Part shown: positions 28,726 to 38,025 of the stretch, one piece after another
Layout: the number at the start of each line of letters is the position of its first letter
How positions within the stretch are numbered: position 1 is the stretch's first letter
Source of the DNA: Paenibacillus naphthalenovorans
GTDB taxonomy: Bacteria; Bacillota; Bacilli; Paenibacillales; NBRC-103111
DNA length: 64,000 nt
Direction of reading: 5' to 3'
NCBI RefSeq assembly: GCF_900099895.1
Contig: NZ_FNDY01000004.1
Span: forward strand, 62,001 to 126,000
Notes under the pieces: generated by a model
Database searches by the model: none
The model's input: the letters and a program-made list of their open reading frames with translations, nothing else
Told to the model about the DNA's origin: nothing
Translations under genes and position numbers: made by a program

Positions 28726-29808
28726 ATGACGATAGAACAACAACATACGCAAGGTTGGCTGCAATCCGTCCGGTGGAACTCGCTGGAGGATCATCTGGAC
28801 CTGCTCGATCAGCGGCGGCTGCCGGAAGACATCGTTTACCTTCAGCTGACCACCTCGGAGCAGGTATGGGACGCCATCAAGCAGCTCGCGGTCCGCGGCG
28901 CGCCGGCCATCGGCATCGCGGCGGCGTTCGGGGTATATCTCGGCGTACGGAAGTTCTCCGGCAGCCGTGAAGCGCTGCTGGCGGAAATAATCCGCCAATG
29001 CGATTACCTGGCGACGTCGCGTCCGACGGCGGTGAATTTGTTCTGGGCGCTCGACCGGATGAAAGCACGGGCGCAGGCGCTGCTTGGTGGAACTGCCGAG
29101 CCTGTCGGCGTGGATGCAGTGAAGCAGGCGCTTCTGGACGAAGCCCGCGCCATTCAGGCGGAAGACGAGGAAACATGCCGCCTGATCGGCGAGCACGCCT
29201 TGTCTTTGTTTGAGGATGGCATGGGCGTCCTTACGCACTGCAATGCGGGCGGTCTCGCCACGGCCCGGTACGGCACGGCGACGGCGCCGATGTATCTGGC
29301 CAAGGAAAAAGGCATGTCGCTCAAGGTGTTTGCCGACGAGACCCGTCCTGTTCTGCAGGGAGCGCGGCTGACCGCATTCGAGCTTCAGCAGGCCGGGATC
29401 GACGTCACTTTGATTTGCGACAATATGGCAGGGGCCGTCATGTCCAAAGGCTGGATACAAGCCGTAATCGTCGGTACGGACCGCGTAGCCGCCAACGGAG
29501 ACGTAGCCAACAAAATCGGCACATACAGCGTGGCTGTCCTGGCCAAGGCCCACGGCATCCCGTTCTATGTGGCATGTCCGATGTCAACCATCGATCTGAA
29601 TACGCCGACCGGCGCCGACATCCCGATTGAAGAACGGCACGAGGACGAAATTACACAGGGCTTCGGAAAGCGTACAGCGCCGCAAGGCGTAAAGGTGTAT
29701 AATCCTGCCTTTGACGTCACGCCGAACGAATATGTCACAGCGATTATCACGGAAAAAGGCATTATCCGCGCACCCTACGCGGAAAATTTGAAAAAACTGT
29801 TTGCGTAG
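28726..29808 (+). CDS. mtnA: Methylthioribose-1-phosphate isomerase MtnA
   Basis: 360-residue isomerase of the eIF2B-like family that converts 5-methylthioribose-1-phosphate to methylthioribulose-1-phosphate, the step after MtnK. Motifs: [14 protein letters not shown], the catalytic Cys in [10 protein letters not shown], and the catalytic Asp in [22 protein letters not shown] 28726 is preferred because GGAG (28711-28714) is too close to the in-frame ATG 28717. Only these two salvage enzymes are in the window; mtnW/X/B/D must be elsewhere if present. A long perfect hairpin follows. Confidence 0.95.
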   Translation: MTIEQQHTQGWLQSVRWNSLEDHLDLLDQRRLPEDIVYLQLTTSEQVWDAIKQLAVRGAPAIGIAAAFGVYLGVRKFSGSREALLAEIIRQCDYLATSRPTAVNLFWALDRMKARAQALLGGTAEPVGVDAVKQALLDEARAIQAEDEETCRLIGEHALSLFEDGMGVLTHCNAGGLATARYGTATAPMYLAKEKGMSLKVFADETRPVLQGARLTAFELQQAGIDVTLICDNMAGAVMSKGWIQAVIVGTDRVAANGDVANKIGTYSVAVLAKAHGIPFYVACPMSTIDLNTPTGADIPIEERHEDEITQGFGKRTAPQGVKVYNPAFDVTPNEYVTAIITEKGIIRAPYAENLKKLFA

Positions 29809-29930
29809 AAGCCGATGCTTCGGGGATATCCCCGCTTCAGCGTAATAATGGAATTCAGCGGCCTGTACTGCAGCCGATATTCCAGACACTGGACTTATTG
29901 GGCTCCGAATGCACAAGCGGCTTACTTAAC

Positions 29931-29971
29931 CAAATGGACCCTGCTTCTGTTAGTGAAGCAGGGTCCATTTG
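29931..29971. terminator. 17-bp perfect inverted repeat between convergent genes
   Basis: CAAATGGACCCTGCTTC (29931-29947) is exactly complementary to 29955-29971 around a 7-nt loop. It separates mtnA (+) from the secreted-protein gene (-), whose stop lies only three bases beyond. No long T run on either side, so termination would rely on stem strength. Confidence 0.8.
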
Positions 29972-29973
29972 AT

Positions 29974-32829
29974 TTATCCGGCTGGAGGAGGAACAGGTAC
30001 AACCTTTACGGGCTTAATCTTACTGAGCCAATATTCGACGTCCCTTGTGCCGAAGCCCCCGCCATAGACATCGGCACGATCATTGATTTTACTTAGTATA
30101 TCGCTGATATCCCGCAAACCGGGATATTCAAGATCGGGTCCGGTGAGGACCAGCACAGGACTATTCCTCAGCCCCCATTTGACCCCGATCGCTTTTAAGG
30201 TTTGGCCTGGAAACAATCGCGGCTTATTCTCCGGATCATATAAAGCGCTTGACAACGTAGGATCGGTGCCGTCTACGGTATAATAAATGGCTGCGTCAGC
30301 CGGCAAGGTCGACAATGTGACTTCAAACCACATATTGCCGGCGGGTTGAAGAGAAGGCACAATGGCGCCGACCTCCCGTCTTTGGTCTCGGATCACATCA
30401 ATCCCAAAGGTCTGTGTCATCCCGCTTTGCGCTTGTACAACGACGGTGACGGGATTCGATCCTTCTTGCAAAAAGGAAACCTCAATGGACTGAGTCGTCG
30501 GATCGAAACGGGCCCCGGTTACCTGAACAATAGACGCGTAATCGGAAATGATCGGATCAAGCGTCACATGGGACATCTCGTTGGGTACCGTCACGATAAA
30601 GCGATCCGGGGCCCGCTCTACTACAGCCGATGGCGATTGGGCGTAAAGATGTTTAAGCTCCGCATCGTTCGACGGCGGACCTATCCTAATGGTCCATCGG
30701 CTTGGAATGTGTTCGACAGAATGAACGGTTAACGCGAGTGAGTACTGTTGTCCGTAAGGCAAGGAATCGATATGGATACGATTCATGTCACGCGTTACGC
30801 CTTCAGACGGGAACAAGTCAAACGTCGCTGACGGATCGCTTAAAACCACGTCCAGATTGGCCTGGTATACGCTTGAGGTAACAGGCATATAGAATGTTTG
30901 CAGATGCTCGTAAGGAATGAGCGGAGTCCCGTTATATGTCACTCCGGTAACCGTTGCCTGATATGGAAGAGTTTTGATGATATCCAGCGTATACAGCTTC
31001 TTCGTAAGCTGGTCCGCCGCAGTCACTTCAATCTTCGCCGTATTGTTCACTTCGGGAAGAAAAATGTGAAACGGCTCATTTTCCGGAAGCAGTTTCCCGT
31101 TTACTCGAACCGTTTGGCCGGGTTTCCGATCTACCGTCCCTTGTATACGATTTACGTTCCCCGGTACGTTCCAGGTAAGATGAGTATCGTCCAGATATCC
31201 TTGGCCGGCGCCGCTTTCGTTAGCTGCCACATAAGTCAGATCCGCGGGTTCAATACGGTTTAGCGCAGCCGGACCGAGCACATTGGCTATATAACCTTTT
31301 CGGTGCAAATCTCCCCAGTTCTTAAAAAAACCTCCGGAAACCCAAATATCCCCGTTGGCAAGCGGCAGAAGAGCCGATACGCCGATGATGTGCCCGGGGC
31401 CTCCCATCGTTTGTTTCCAATGCTCTTCAAGCGACGTTCCAAACTTGTATACGTATCCCTTGTGCACGTCAGGATTGCCTGACGATATCGCTATTCCCCC
31501 TACGACAAATCCGCCGTCCGGCGCGGCCGCCAAATCTCCATTACCGTTTGGAACCCATAAATCCGGCAGCAGCCGGGCTTCATCCGCATAAGAACCGTCT
31601 TCTTTGACGACATGTAACTCGGCGTTACCGACATGGGGGGGGAACGACTCCCGCGTCCCCAGAATGACATACCGGTCTTCACCTGCTTGCGCAGCCGACA
31701 CATAGGCCATCGGAGCCAAACCGGATTTCACCAATCCGTCCGTTCCGAAATCGTTAACCGGAGAAAGCGTGTCCGCGTCGGCGTTATAATGAACTTTAGC
31801 CAGAAGACCGTGATTCGCCTGCGTTACCCGATCCCGGGCATAACCTACGACCAAATAATGATCCGAACCGCCGACTTTGACGATTTTGTTTGCAAAATAA
31901 GAATCCGCTCCTGAAATCGTAGTCTGAGACAGGATCTGCAAGACCGGATCCGCATTTATTTTTAAACGGTACAGTTGTATGGCCCAAGCGGAATTGATAT
32001 TCCGGTTGACCGCAATGATATACTCATCTGCGGACTCCATACGTACGATGGAGACGGGATCTGATTTTTCATCGCCTAATCCCGGGGAAAGAGCGGTCAA
32101 AGGTTGAAAGAAACCTGCCGGCCCTGCTCCAGGTATGGCCTCATAAACAGCCACAAAGGGACGATGCGTCCCACCCGGCGTATCCGCACGCGTTCCAACG
32201 ACCAGATACCGGTTCTTTTTGATCTCCAGCACGTCATTCAGCTTGATATTCAACAGCGTGCTCTTCGCCGTGACTTCACCCTGCCCGTTCATCTTGTATA
32301 ACTGGCTTGTCCCATAACGGGTACCCAGAGCGATCAGTCCCCCGTCCTCCGTCGGTTTCACGGTGGATATGTTCTGTGACATTTCGAACTCGGCAAAATG
32401 CTCCTCCAAGTGAAGATCCGGAGATTTGGCGCCCCTATGCACGGTTAAAGTGTAAGGAGTATCCCCTTCTCCCACCCCAATCGTAATCCGGTTCGAGCCC
32501 CACAGCAGCGGGACAGGGTTCGAGGGATAGATAGACACCGAATGCTCATTCTCCGCTTCGGCAGCAATGGTCAGACGAGTGACGCTGCCGGAAACATCGA
32601 TATCATATGTCCTGGTATTTGGGGAGAATTGAAAATCCGGAATTGCGTTGCCGTTTTGATCTGCGAGCGTTAGGGTATGTAATTCATATTCGATCGGATG
32701 GGCCTGTGTACGGTTGGCATCCATTTGCAAGAACAAAAAGAATAGCAGACATATGGCGGCTGCAAACCGAACCCTCTTCCGCAGCCCAAGCAGGTGGAGG
32801 CCGCAGTCCGCCTCCGGCTTGTGAATCAT
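29974..32829 (-). CDS. Large secreted protein, cadherin-like, propeller and chitobiase-like domains
   Basis: 951 residues from ATG 32829 (GAGGAAG eight bases upstream). A basic stretch and hydrophobic segment (FAAAICLLFFLFLQ) ending near THAHP-like TQAHP form a signal peptide. Next is a cadherin-like beta-sandwich (LTLADQNGNAIPDFQFSPNTRTYD region, ~50-135), then ~400 residues with repeated blade-like units (GGLIALGTR, NRYLVVGTR, DRYVILGTR, GGFVVGGIA) suggesting a beta-propeller, further beta-sandwich repeats (ITLDIIKTLPY-type linkers), and a C-terminal chitobiase/hexosaminidase-type domain (IYYTVDGTDPTLSSALY). No SLH, LPXTG or lipobox is seen; it ends in VKVVPVPPPAG, so it may be released or be a shortened version of a longer surface protein. 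No catalytic site recognised. Confidence 0.75.
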   Translation of the reverse strand: MIHKPEADCGLHLLGLRKRVRFAAAICLLFFLFLQMDANRTQAHPIEYELHTLTLADQNGNAIPDFQFSPNTRTYDIDVSGSVTRLTIAAEAENEHSVSIYPSNPVPLLWGSNRITIGVGEGDTPYTLTVHRGAKSPDLHLEEHFAEFEMSQNISTVKPTEDGGLIALGTRYGTSQLYKMNGQGEVTAKSTLLNIKLNDVLEIKKNRYLVVGTRADTPGGTHRPFVAVYEAIPGAGPAGFFQPLTALSPGLGDEKSDPVSIVRMESADEYIIAVNRNINSAWAIQLYRLKINADPVLQILSQTTISGADSYFANKIVKVGGSDHYLVVGYARDRVTQANHGLLAKVHYNADADTLSPVNDFGTDGLVKSGLAPMAYVSAAQAGEDRYVILGTRESFPPHVGNAELHVVKEDGSYADEARLLPDLWVPNGNGDLAAAPDGGFVVGGIAISSGNPDVHKGYVYKFGTSLEEHWKQTMGGPGHIIGVSALLPLANGDIWVSGGFFKNWGDLHRKGYIANVLGPAALNRIEPADLTYVAANESGAGQGYLDDTHLTWNVPGNVNRIQGTVDRKPGQTVRVNGKLLPENEPFHIFLPEVNNTAKIEVTAADQLTKKLYTLDIIKTLPYQATVTGVTYNGTPLIPYEHLQTFYMPVTSSVYQANLDVVLSDPSATFDLFPSEGVTRDMNRIHIDSLPYGQQYSLALTVHSVEHIPSRWTIRIGPPSNDAELKHLYAQSPSAVVERAPDRFIVTVPNEMSHVTLDPIISDYASIVQVTGARFDPTTQSIEVSFLQEGSNPVTVVVQAQSGMTQTFGIDVIRDQRREVGAIVPSLQPAGNMWFEVTLSTLPADAAIYYTVDGTDPTLSSALYDPENKPRLFPGQTLKAIGVKWGLRNSPVLVLTGPDLEYPGLRDISDILSKINDRADVYGGGFGTRDVEYWLSKIKPVKVVPVPPPAG

Positions 32830-33064
32830 AAATTTAACTTCCTCTCTGTATAGATCTACCATCCCTATCATATCTTATTTTCGGCAGGAAACCGGATTTT
32901 TGATAGTTTTTTAGAAAGAAAGAGATCATCCGAAGACAGATGGAAGCCAAAGCTATTTCTTTTTCATGCCAATCATTATGATAATATAATAAATAATAAG
33001 AAAATAACTGACATACTCTTGAATCAAAGGACGATTTCACGGCAAGAAAAAGGGAGATAACGCA

Positions 33065-33793
33065 ATGAATATCCTTAAATTCCGCTCGCAAAAGGAATTG
33101 AACCAGGCCGGAGCCGGCATGATCATCGAAATACTGCAAACGAATCCGGAAGCCGTCCTCGGGCTTGCCACCGGAGGTACGCCGGTCGGCATCTATCAGG
33201 AACTGGCGGCAGCGCATCGTCAAGGGCTGGTCAGCTTTGCGAAGGCCGCCGTATTTAATCTCGATGAATATGTGGGGCTTGAGCACGGCCATCCTGAAAG
33301 CTATTACAGCTATATGCAGCGGCATTTACTGGGCAAAATAGACATTCCTCCGAAGCAGTGCCACATTCCCGACGGCATGGCGGCCGATTTGGAATCGGAG
33401 TGCAGGCGCTATGACCGCGTGCTGGAGGAAGCCGGGCCAATCGATCTGCAAATGCTTGGCATCGGTCACAACGGACATATCGGCTTTAACGAGCCGGATG
33501 AGGAACTGGAGCACGTAACGCACGTAGTCGAACTCCATGAGCAAACGCGCGAGGCGAATGCCCGTTTCTTCGGCATGCCGAAGAAAGTGCCTGCACAGGC
33601 GATCACGATGGGAGTCGGAACGATACTCAAGGCCAAAAGGATTCTTCTTGTCGTCCGCGGACCGGACAAAGCCGATATTGTAAAAAGGGCGCTGCAAGGG
33701 CCGGTCACGACGAAATGTCCGGCGTCTTTTCTGCAGACCCATCCAGATGTAACGGTGCTTTTGGATACGGATGCGGGGAGTGGGCTAGGATGA
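33065..33793 (+). CDS. nagB: Glucosamine-6-phosphate deaminase NagB
   Basis: 242-residue deaminase/isomerase converting glucosamine-6-phosphate to fructose-6-phosphate and ammonia. Motifs GLATGGTPVGIYQ (phosphate loop), FNLDEYVG (catalytic Asp), GHIGFNEP (His/Glu relay). Length equals the short Bacillus-type NagB without the allosteric extension of E. coli. GGGAG upstream of the ATG. Overlaps nagA by 4 bp. Confidence 0.96.
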   Translation: MNILKFRSQKELNQAGAGMIIEILQTNPEAVLGLATGGTPVGIYQELAAAHRQGLVSFAKAAVFNLDEYVGLEHGHPESYYSYMQRHLLGKIDIPPKQCHIPDGMAADLESECRRYDRVLEEAGPIDLQMLGIGHNGHIGFNEPDEELEHVTHVVELHEQTREANARFFGMPKKVPAQAITMGVGTILKAKRILLVVRGPDKADIVKRALQGPVTTKCPASFLQTHPDVTVLLDTDAGSGLG

Positions 33794-34974
33794 ACTCAAG
33801 AATAAAAACAACGCTTATCCTTCATGCGAACATCGTCACTTTAGACAGGGTCCTTGCACAAGGCTATGCTTTTCTGCAGGGGGACATCATTCAAGAGACG
33901 GGGCCTATGCAGGAGCTGGACCCGCAGCTCCTGCAGCTTGCAGAAGAAATCATCGATGCCGGCGGCTTCTGGCTGTTGCCCGGTTTTATCGATGTGCATG
34001 TGCACGGAGGGGACGGACATGACTTCATGGACGCGTCTGCCGAAGCGCTGGAAGGAATTACACGCTTCCATGGGAGCCACGGGACAACGACGATGCTGGC
34101 GACGACGACGACTGCTCCGCAAGAGGAGCTAGCAAAGGTACTGCAATCGGTTCATTCGTTCCGGAATAAACAAATGCCCTATGCACAGCTGGAAGGAGTA
34201 CATTTGGAAGGACCGTTCATCAGTCCGGCATATCCCGGCGCCCAGAACCCCGCCTACATCGTTGCACCCCGGCAGCAATGGATAGACGATTGGACAAGGC
34301 AGTACCCGGGGCTGATCCGGTTGTTGACACTGGCTCCCGAAAGGGAGGGCGCGTTGCCTCTCATCGAGAAGCTGTCCGGTCAAGGGATCGTTGTCGCTTG
34401 CGGTCATACCGACGCTACTTACGCACAAATCAGAGAAGCCGTCCGGCACGGCCTGCGCCATGCGGTTCATACGTTTAATGCGATGAAAGGGCTGCATCAC
34501 AGAGAGCCGGGCGTCGTCGGCGCCGTCTTGACCGAGGATGCCATCGGTGCGGAAATGATTGCAGACGGCCGCCATATCCACCCGGCATGCATCCGTCTTC
34601 TTATGCAGGTGAAACGCAGCGATAACCTGATGCTGGTTACGGACGCCATATCCGCCGCCGGGCTTGGCGACGGGGATTACCGGTTCGGCGGGCTCGAGGT
34701 GACAGTACGAAACGGAGCCGCCACATTAAAGGACGGCCGCACCTTGGCTGGCAGTACCCTGACGATGATCGATGCGTTTCGGTTCATGGTCAACACCATC
34801 GGCGCATCAGTGCCCGAGGTCAGCAGGATGGCCAGCCATAACCCTGCCAAGGCTCTCGGCATTGCGGACAGGACCGGAAGTATTGCGCCCGGTAAACAGG
34901 CCGATCTGCTGCTGGTGTCTCCGGAGCTGTCGATCGACAAAGTATGGGTGAAGGGCAGCCTTGTTTTGTTCTAA
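33790..34974 (+). CDS. nagA: N-acetylglucosamine-6-phosphate deacetylase NagA
   Basis: 394-residue amidohydrolase producing glucosamine-6-phosphate, the substrate of NagB. ATG 33790 overlaps the nagB stop (ATGA) and has GGGGAG upstream; the frame is open to 33715 inside nagB. Metal motifs HVHGGDGHDFMD, HLEGPFIS, CGHTDA, HTFNAM and catalytic TDAISAAG are complete. The order nagB-nagA is reversed from the common nagA-nagB, and no NagR/YvoA-type GntR regulator follows. Confidence 0.96.
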   Translation: MNSRIKTTLILHANIVTLDRVLAQGYAFLQGDIIQETGPMQELDPQLLQLAEEIIDAGGFWLLPGFIDVHVHGGDGHDFMDASAEALEGITRFHGSHGTTTMLATTTTAPQEELAKVLQSVHSFRNKQMPYAQLEGVHLEGPFISPAYPGAQNPAYIVAPRQQWIDDWTRQYPGLIRLLTLAPEREGALPLIEKLSGQGIVVACGHTDATYAQIREAVRHGLRHAVHTFNAMKGLHHREPGVVGAVLTEDAIGAEMIADGRHIHPACIRLLMQVKRSDNLMLVTDAISAAGLGDGDYRFGGLEVTVRNGAATLKDGRTLAGSTLTMIDAFRFMVNTIGASVPEVSRMASHNPAKALGIADRTGSIAPGKQADLLLVSPELSIDKVWVKGSLVLF

Positions 34975-34980
34975 AATGGA

Positions 34981-35023
34981 AAAATAAAATCCCGCCGATG
35001 TTCGTTATAACGAAATCAGCGGG
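34981..35023 (-). terminator. Terminator-like hairpin between nagA and FAH gene
   Basis: CCCGC(C)GAT-TTCGT and ACGAA-ATCAGCGGG form an interrupted stem around TATA (34991-35023); on the minus strand it is followed by ATTTTATTTT. There is no T run on the plus side, so it primarily stops minus-strand transcripts, shielding nagA. Confidence 0.65.
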
Positions 35024-35063
35024 GAACCTTGAAGCTTGATAAAGTCTTAGCCGCGGCATAGCG

Positions 35064-35118
35064 AATAAAAGCCTGTTTAGATGAACGGACTCAGGTCCGT
35101 TACTTTCCAAACAGGCTT
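35064..35118 (-). terminator. Double-stem hairpin, probable terminator of the FAH operon
   Basis: AAGCCTGTTT (35069-35078) pairs with AAACAGGCTT (35109-35118), enclosing AACGGAC-TCAG-GTCCGTT (35084-35101). On the minus strand the stem is followed by TTATTCGC. It is the first structure after the FAH stop. Confidence 0.65.
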
Positions 35119-35323
35119 GGTTGAATTGATGTTCCATATGAACGTCCGGCTGAGCCGCATGAACGGAGAAGCCTCGTCCAGCAGAGTCATTCCAACACTT
35201 CATGGGTATGCGATAATGCGCTGCCGCTGCAAGATCGCAAGCATCCGTCACAGGCGCATCAGCTTCCGCTGCAATATGTCCTGCCTCCATTATTCGGGTG
35301 ACGGCCGTCCTCTTATGATGGCA

Positions 35324-36235
35324 TTAAACCCGTTCATTCACCATACGGTTCGTCAACGAACCGAGCTTCTCGATCTCGATCGTCACGACATCGCCGTCTT
35401 TAAGGTAGACCTGCTTATCCTCCGGATATCCCATAACCACACCCTCCGGTGTTCCCGTTAGAATGATGTCCCCCGGTACCAGCGTCATATGTTGAGAAAT
35501 GTAGCTAACGATTTCGTCGCAATGGAATATCATATCCGACGTATTGGAATTTTGCCGCACTTCACCGTTTACGATGCTGCGAATGCCGAGGTTGTTCGGG
35601 TTGCCGACTTCATCGGCCGTCACCAAGTACGGTCCAAGCGGACTGAAGCCATCGCAGGACTTACCGAGCAGCCACTGCTGCGTACGCATTTGCAGATCGC
35701 GGGCGGACAGATCGTTCACGTTGCAGTAGCCAAACACATAATCCAGCGCGTTTTCTTTCGCCACATATTTCGCCTGCTTGCCGATCACAATGCAGAGCTC
35801 GGCTTCATAGTCCACTTTGCTGCTGACGCTCACGGGCAGCGGCACATCATGTCCGTGGCCGGTTAACGTATTGTTGAACTTGTTAAACAATATCGGATAT
35901 TTCGGAATCGGCGAATTCGTCTCCTCTGCATGCTTCCGGTAATTCAGTCCGACACAAATGATTTTGTTCGGATGGGTTACGCAAGGTCCAAAGGTCAGCT
36001 TGGATTCATCCAGCACATACGCTTCGCTGCCGCCCGCCGCCAAAGCCTGATCAACGAAATTCTGCAGCGCGCTGACCGCCGCCGGGCCGCCTTCGATCAC
36101 TTCATGTACGGTTTGCGGAACCGTCTGTCCCGCATTTTGCAGCGTTTGAATCGCTTTTCCAATATGTATGACGCCCCGGTCTGTTTTCACGCCAAGTTGA
36201 GCGTTTCCATTCTCCAAAAATGTAAGCAGTTTCAT
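35324..36235 (-). CDS. Fumarylacetoacetate hydrolase-family protein
   Basis: 303-residue FAH-superfamily enzyme. The metal-binding ExE...D set is in VDYEAELCIVIGK and NDLSARDLQ; the catalytic-core motifs KIICVGLNYRKHAEE, GKSCDGFSPLGPYLV and ILTGTPEGV are intact. Members cleave C-C bonds of diketo acids or act as isomerases. Last gene of an IclR-SDR-FAH operon (33 bases after SDR). With an SDR partner and lutABC beside it, cleavage of 2,4-diketo-3-deoxy-L-fuconate or -rhamnonate to pyruvate and L-lactate is an attractive, unproven reading. Alternative: homoprotocatechuate or acylpyruvate-type substrates. Confidence 0.85.
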   Translation of the reverse strand: MKLLTFLENGNAQLGVKTDRGVIHIGKAIQTLQNAGQTVPQTVHEVIEGGPAAVSALQNFVDQALAAGGSEAYVLDESKLTFGPCVTHPNKIICVGLNYRKHAEETNSPIPKYPILFNKFNNTLTGHGHDVPLPVSVSSKVDYEAELCIVIGKQAKYVAKENALDYVFGYCNVNDLSARDLQMRTQQWLLGKSCDGFSPLGPYLVTADEVGNPNNLGIRSIVNGEVRQNSNTSDMIFHCDEIVSYISQHMTLVPGDIILTGTPEGVVMGYPEDKQVYLKDGDVVTIEIEKLGSLTNRMVNERV

Positions 36236-36267
36236 AATTGCATATCCTCCTCAACAGTTTTGTTTTA

Positions 36268-37050
36268 TCAGGCATTCTTCCCGAACGTGGCTCCGCCATC
36301 AATGTACAGCGGGGAGCCCATCATGAACCGGGATTCGTCCGATGCGAGGAACAATGCCGCATTCGCCACATCCTCCGGACGGCCTAGCTCGCCGCTCAGC
36401 TGACGCTTTTTGATCGACTCGATCGCTTCCTCCGGATTGTCGTAAGACTTTTTGAGGTAATCTTCGACAAACGGCGTAAAAATGGTCCCCGGCAGCAATG
36501 CATTGACGCGAATATTGTAAGACGCATAATCGACCTGCATTGATTTGGTCAAGGCCAGCACCGCTCCCTTGCTTGCGGAATAGGAAGCTCGCCGGGCGAG
36601 TCCGATTTCGGCAATGCACGAGGACATGTTGATGATCGAGCCTTCCCTGCGCTCCATCATATAGGGCAGCACGAATTTGCAAGGCAAATAAACGCCCCGG
36701 ATATTGACGCTGATAACACGGTCCCAAGCCTCCGGCTCCACTTCGTGTATGGCGCCGACACCGCTGACGCCGGCATTGTTGAACAGAACGTCGATACGTC
36801 CGTACCGGCCAATCACGGTGTCTACCATCGCTTGCACCGATTCCGGGTTCGTCACATTCGCCTGCACGAATATGGCCTGGCCTCCGGCGGCTTGAATGTC
36901 CTCCACCGTTTCCTGCCCTTTGTCCTCATGCAGGTCGTTGACGATCACGGTCGCGCCTTCTCTTGCAAACAACAGCGCCGAGCTTCTGCCTATGCCCGAT
37001 CCGGAACCGGTGATCAGCGTAATTTTGTTCTGCAATCTCACGGGAATCAC
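36268..37050 (-). CDS. Short-chain dehydrogenase/reductase
   Basis: 260-residue classical SDR. NAD(P) motif GSGSGIGR (TGxxxGxG variant) near residue 15, NNAG at about 90, catalytic Ser in IINMSS, YSASK (YxxxK), and the C-terminal DGG motif. The C-terminal half (LPGTIFTPFVEDYLKKSY) resembles dehydrogenases of sugar-acid pathways. Sits between the IclR regulator and the FAH hydrolase on one transcript, suggesting it oxidises the compound that the hydrolase cleaves. Likely NAD-dependent (an Asp, NDLHED, follows beta-2). Confidence 0.88.
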   Translation of the reverse strand: MIPVRLQNKITLITGSGSGIGRSSALLFAREGATVIVNDLHEDKGQETVEDIQAAGGQAIFVQANVTNPESVQAMVDTVIGRYGRIDVLFNNAGVSGVGAIHEVEPEAWDRVISVNIRGVYLPCKFVLPYMMERREGSIINMSSCIAEIGLARRASYSASKGAVLALTKSMQVDYASYNIRVNALLPGTIFTPFVEDYLKKSYDNPEEAIESIKKRQLSGELGRPEDVANAALFLASDESRFMMGSPLYIDGGATFGKNA

Positions 37051-37070
37051 ATCCTTTGCTTTTTACTCCG

Positions 37071-37826
37071 TTATTGCGGGTTTTGTGACAATCGTTTGGC
37101 CAAGGCGCAGATCTCCTCTTTGGCGAGTTCCCGCTTCTCCTCCCATTCGTGCTGGAACATGGAGCAGCTGATCGCCGCTATGACCTTGCCGTCCGCGTCT
37201 CGCACCGGCGCCGCCACACAGCTAAAGCCCATCACCGCCTCCTGCAAATCATATGCACACCCGTTTGCTCTGACCTCGGCCAACTGACGGTACAGCTCCT
37301 CGCGCGATTGAAGCGTATGAGGCGTAAGCCTCGGTTCCAGCTCCCCTGAAGTGTACAGAGCATCCAGCTCGGCCCGGTCTTGAAAAGCCAGCATCACTTT
37401 CCCCAGCGCCGTGGCATGGGCGGGAAACTTGATCCCGGGTTCCGAAGCAAGGCGTACGGGAGAGGGCATCTCTTCCTTGGCTAAATACAGCACCTCGCGC
37501 CCCTCCAGCTTCGCCAGCTGGATCGTCTCCTTAATTATATGCTTCGTGATGGAAGCCTCCTTGCGGAAACGGTCGATCAAGCTGAACTGTTTGAAAAAAG
37601 CGTTTCCAATATAGCCTAGTCTGGAGCCCAGCGAATAGGTGCCGTCGCTCTCGCGCACAACCCATTCAAGCGCTTCCATCGTATTCAACAAGGAAAACAT
37701 GGAGCTTTTATGGATGGCCAACCGCTTGGACAGATCGATCAGCTTCAGCCCGGACGGCTGCTGGGCGATCACCTGCAGCACATCGTTCGCTTTTTCGAGT
37801 GCCGGTACCCAATACTTCTTTTCCAT
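37071..37826 (-). CDS. IclR-family transcriptional regulator
   Basis: 251 residues. N-terminal winged helix-turn-helix (LKLIDLSKRLAIHKSSMFSLLNTMEALEWV, ~25-60) and C-terminal IclR effector domain (about 85-250, PSPVRLASEPGIKFPAHATALGKVMLA, AISCSMF). First gene of the operon, 20 bases before the SDR start, so it probably controls its own operon. An 18-bp near-perfect palindrome lies 25-43 bases upstream of its ATG. Effector likely a small organic or sugar acid. Confidence 0.92.
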   Translation of the reverse strand: MEKKYWVPALEKANDVLQVIAQQPSGLKLIDLSKRLAIHKSSMFSLLNTMEALEWVVRESDGTYSLGSRLGYIGNAFFKQFSLIDRFRKEASITKHIIKETIQLAKLEGREVLYLAKEEMPSPVRLASEPGIKFPAHATALGKVMLAFQDRAELDALYTSGELEPRLTPHTLQSREELYRQLAEVRANGCAYDLQEAVMGFSCVAAPVRDADGKVIAAISCSMFQHEWEEKRELAKEEICALAKRLSQNPQ

Positions 37827-37851
37827 GCAACCTCCATGCTGTTACACCATA

Positions 37852-37869
37852 GGTTTACTATAATAAACC
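37852..37869 (-). promoter_or_regulatory. Palindromic operator candidate for the IclR regulator
   Basis: GGTTTACTATAATAAACC is an 18-bp palindrome with one mismatch (8 of 9 arm positions pair). It lies in the leader of the iclR gene and overlaps an A+T-rich -10-like region, fitting autoregulation by the IclR protein. Seen only once in the window. Confidence 0.6.
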
Positions 37870-37973
37870 AAGGTTTTGTATATTACATCTTCATAGTAGC
37901 ACCCGGCTTCTTGATATGTCAATCGGAAATTATGCAGAATCGCGGCAGACTGCCCCCTTTCCCGTGAAATGAC

Positions 37974-38013
37974 AAAACCCCGCATGCGCAGCCTTCTTGT
38001 GCGATCAGCGGGG
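37974..38013 (-). terminator. Terminator of the lut operon
   Basis: On the minus strand CCCCGC (38013-38008) pairs with GCGGGG (37983-37978), with CGCA/TGCG inside, followed by TTTTGTC. It begins 13 bases after the lutC stop. Confidence 0.8.
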
Positions 38014-38025
38014 AAAGTGAAAGGC

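Larger units (their letters stand above)
34975..35323. other. 349-bp intergenic region with two minus-strand hairpins
   Basis: Space between nagA and the convergent FAH-family gene. It holds two strong inverted repeats described separately. The remaining 35120-35320 is GC-rich and shows no ribosome binding site or recognisable protein, though long frames cross it on both strands. Confidence 0.6.

Noticed and set aside
34820-35290. 156-residue minus-strand frame over the end of nagA
   Set aside because: Antisense to nagA and running through two hairpins; a shadow frame.
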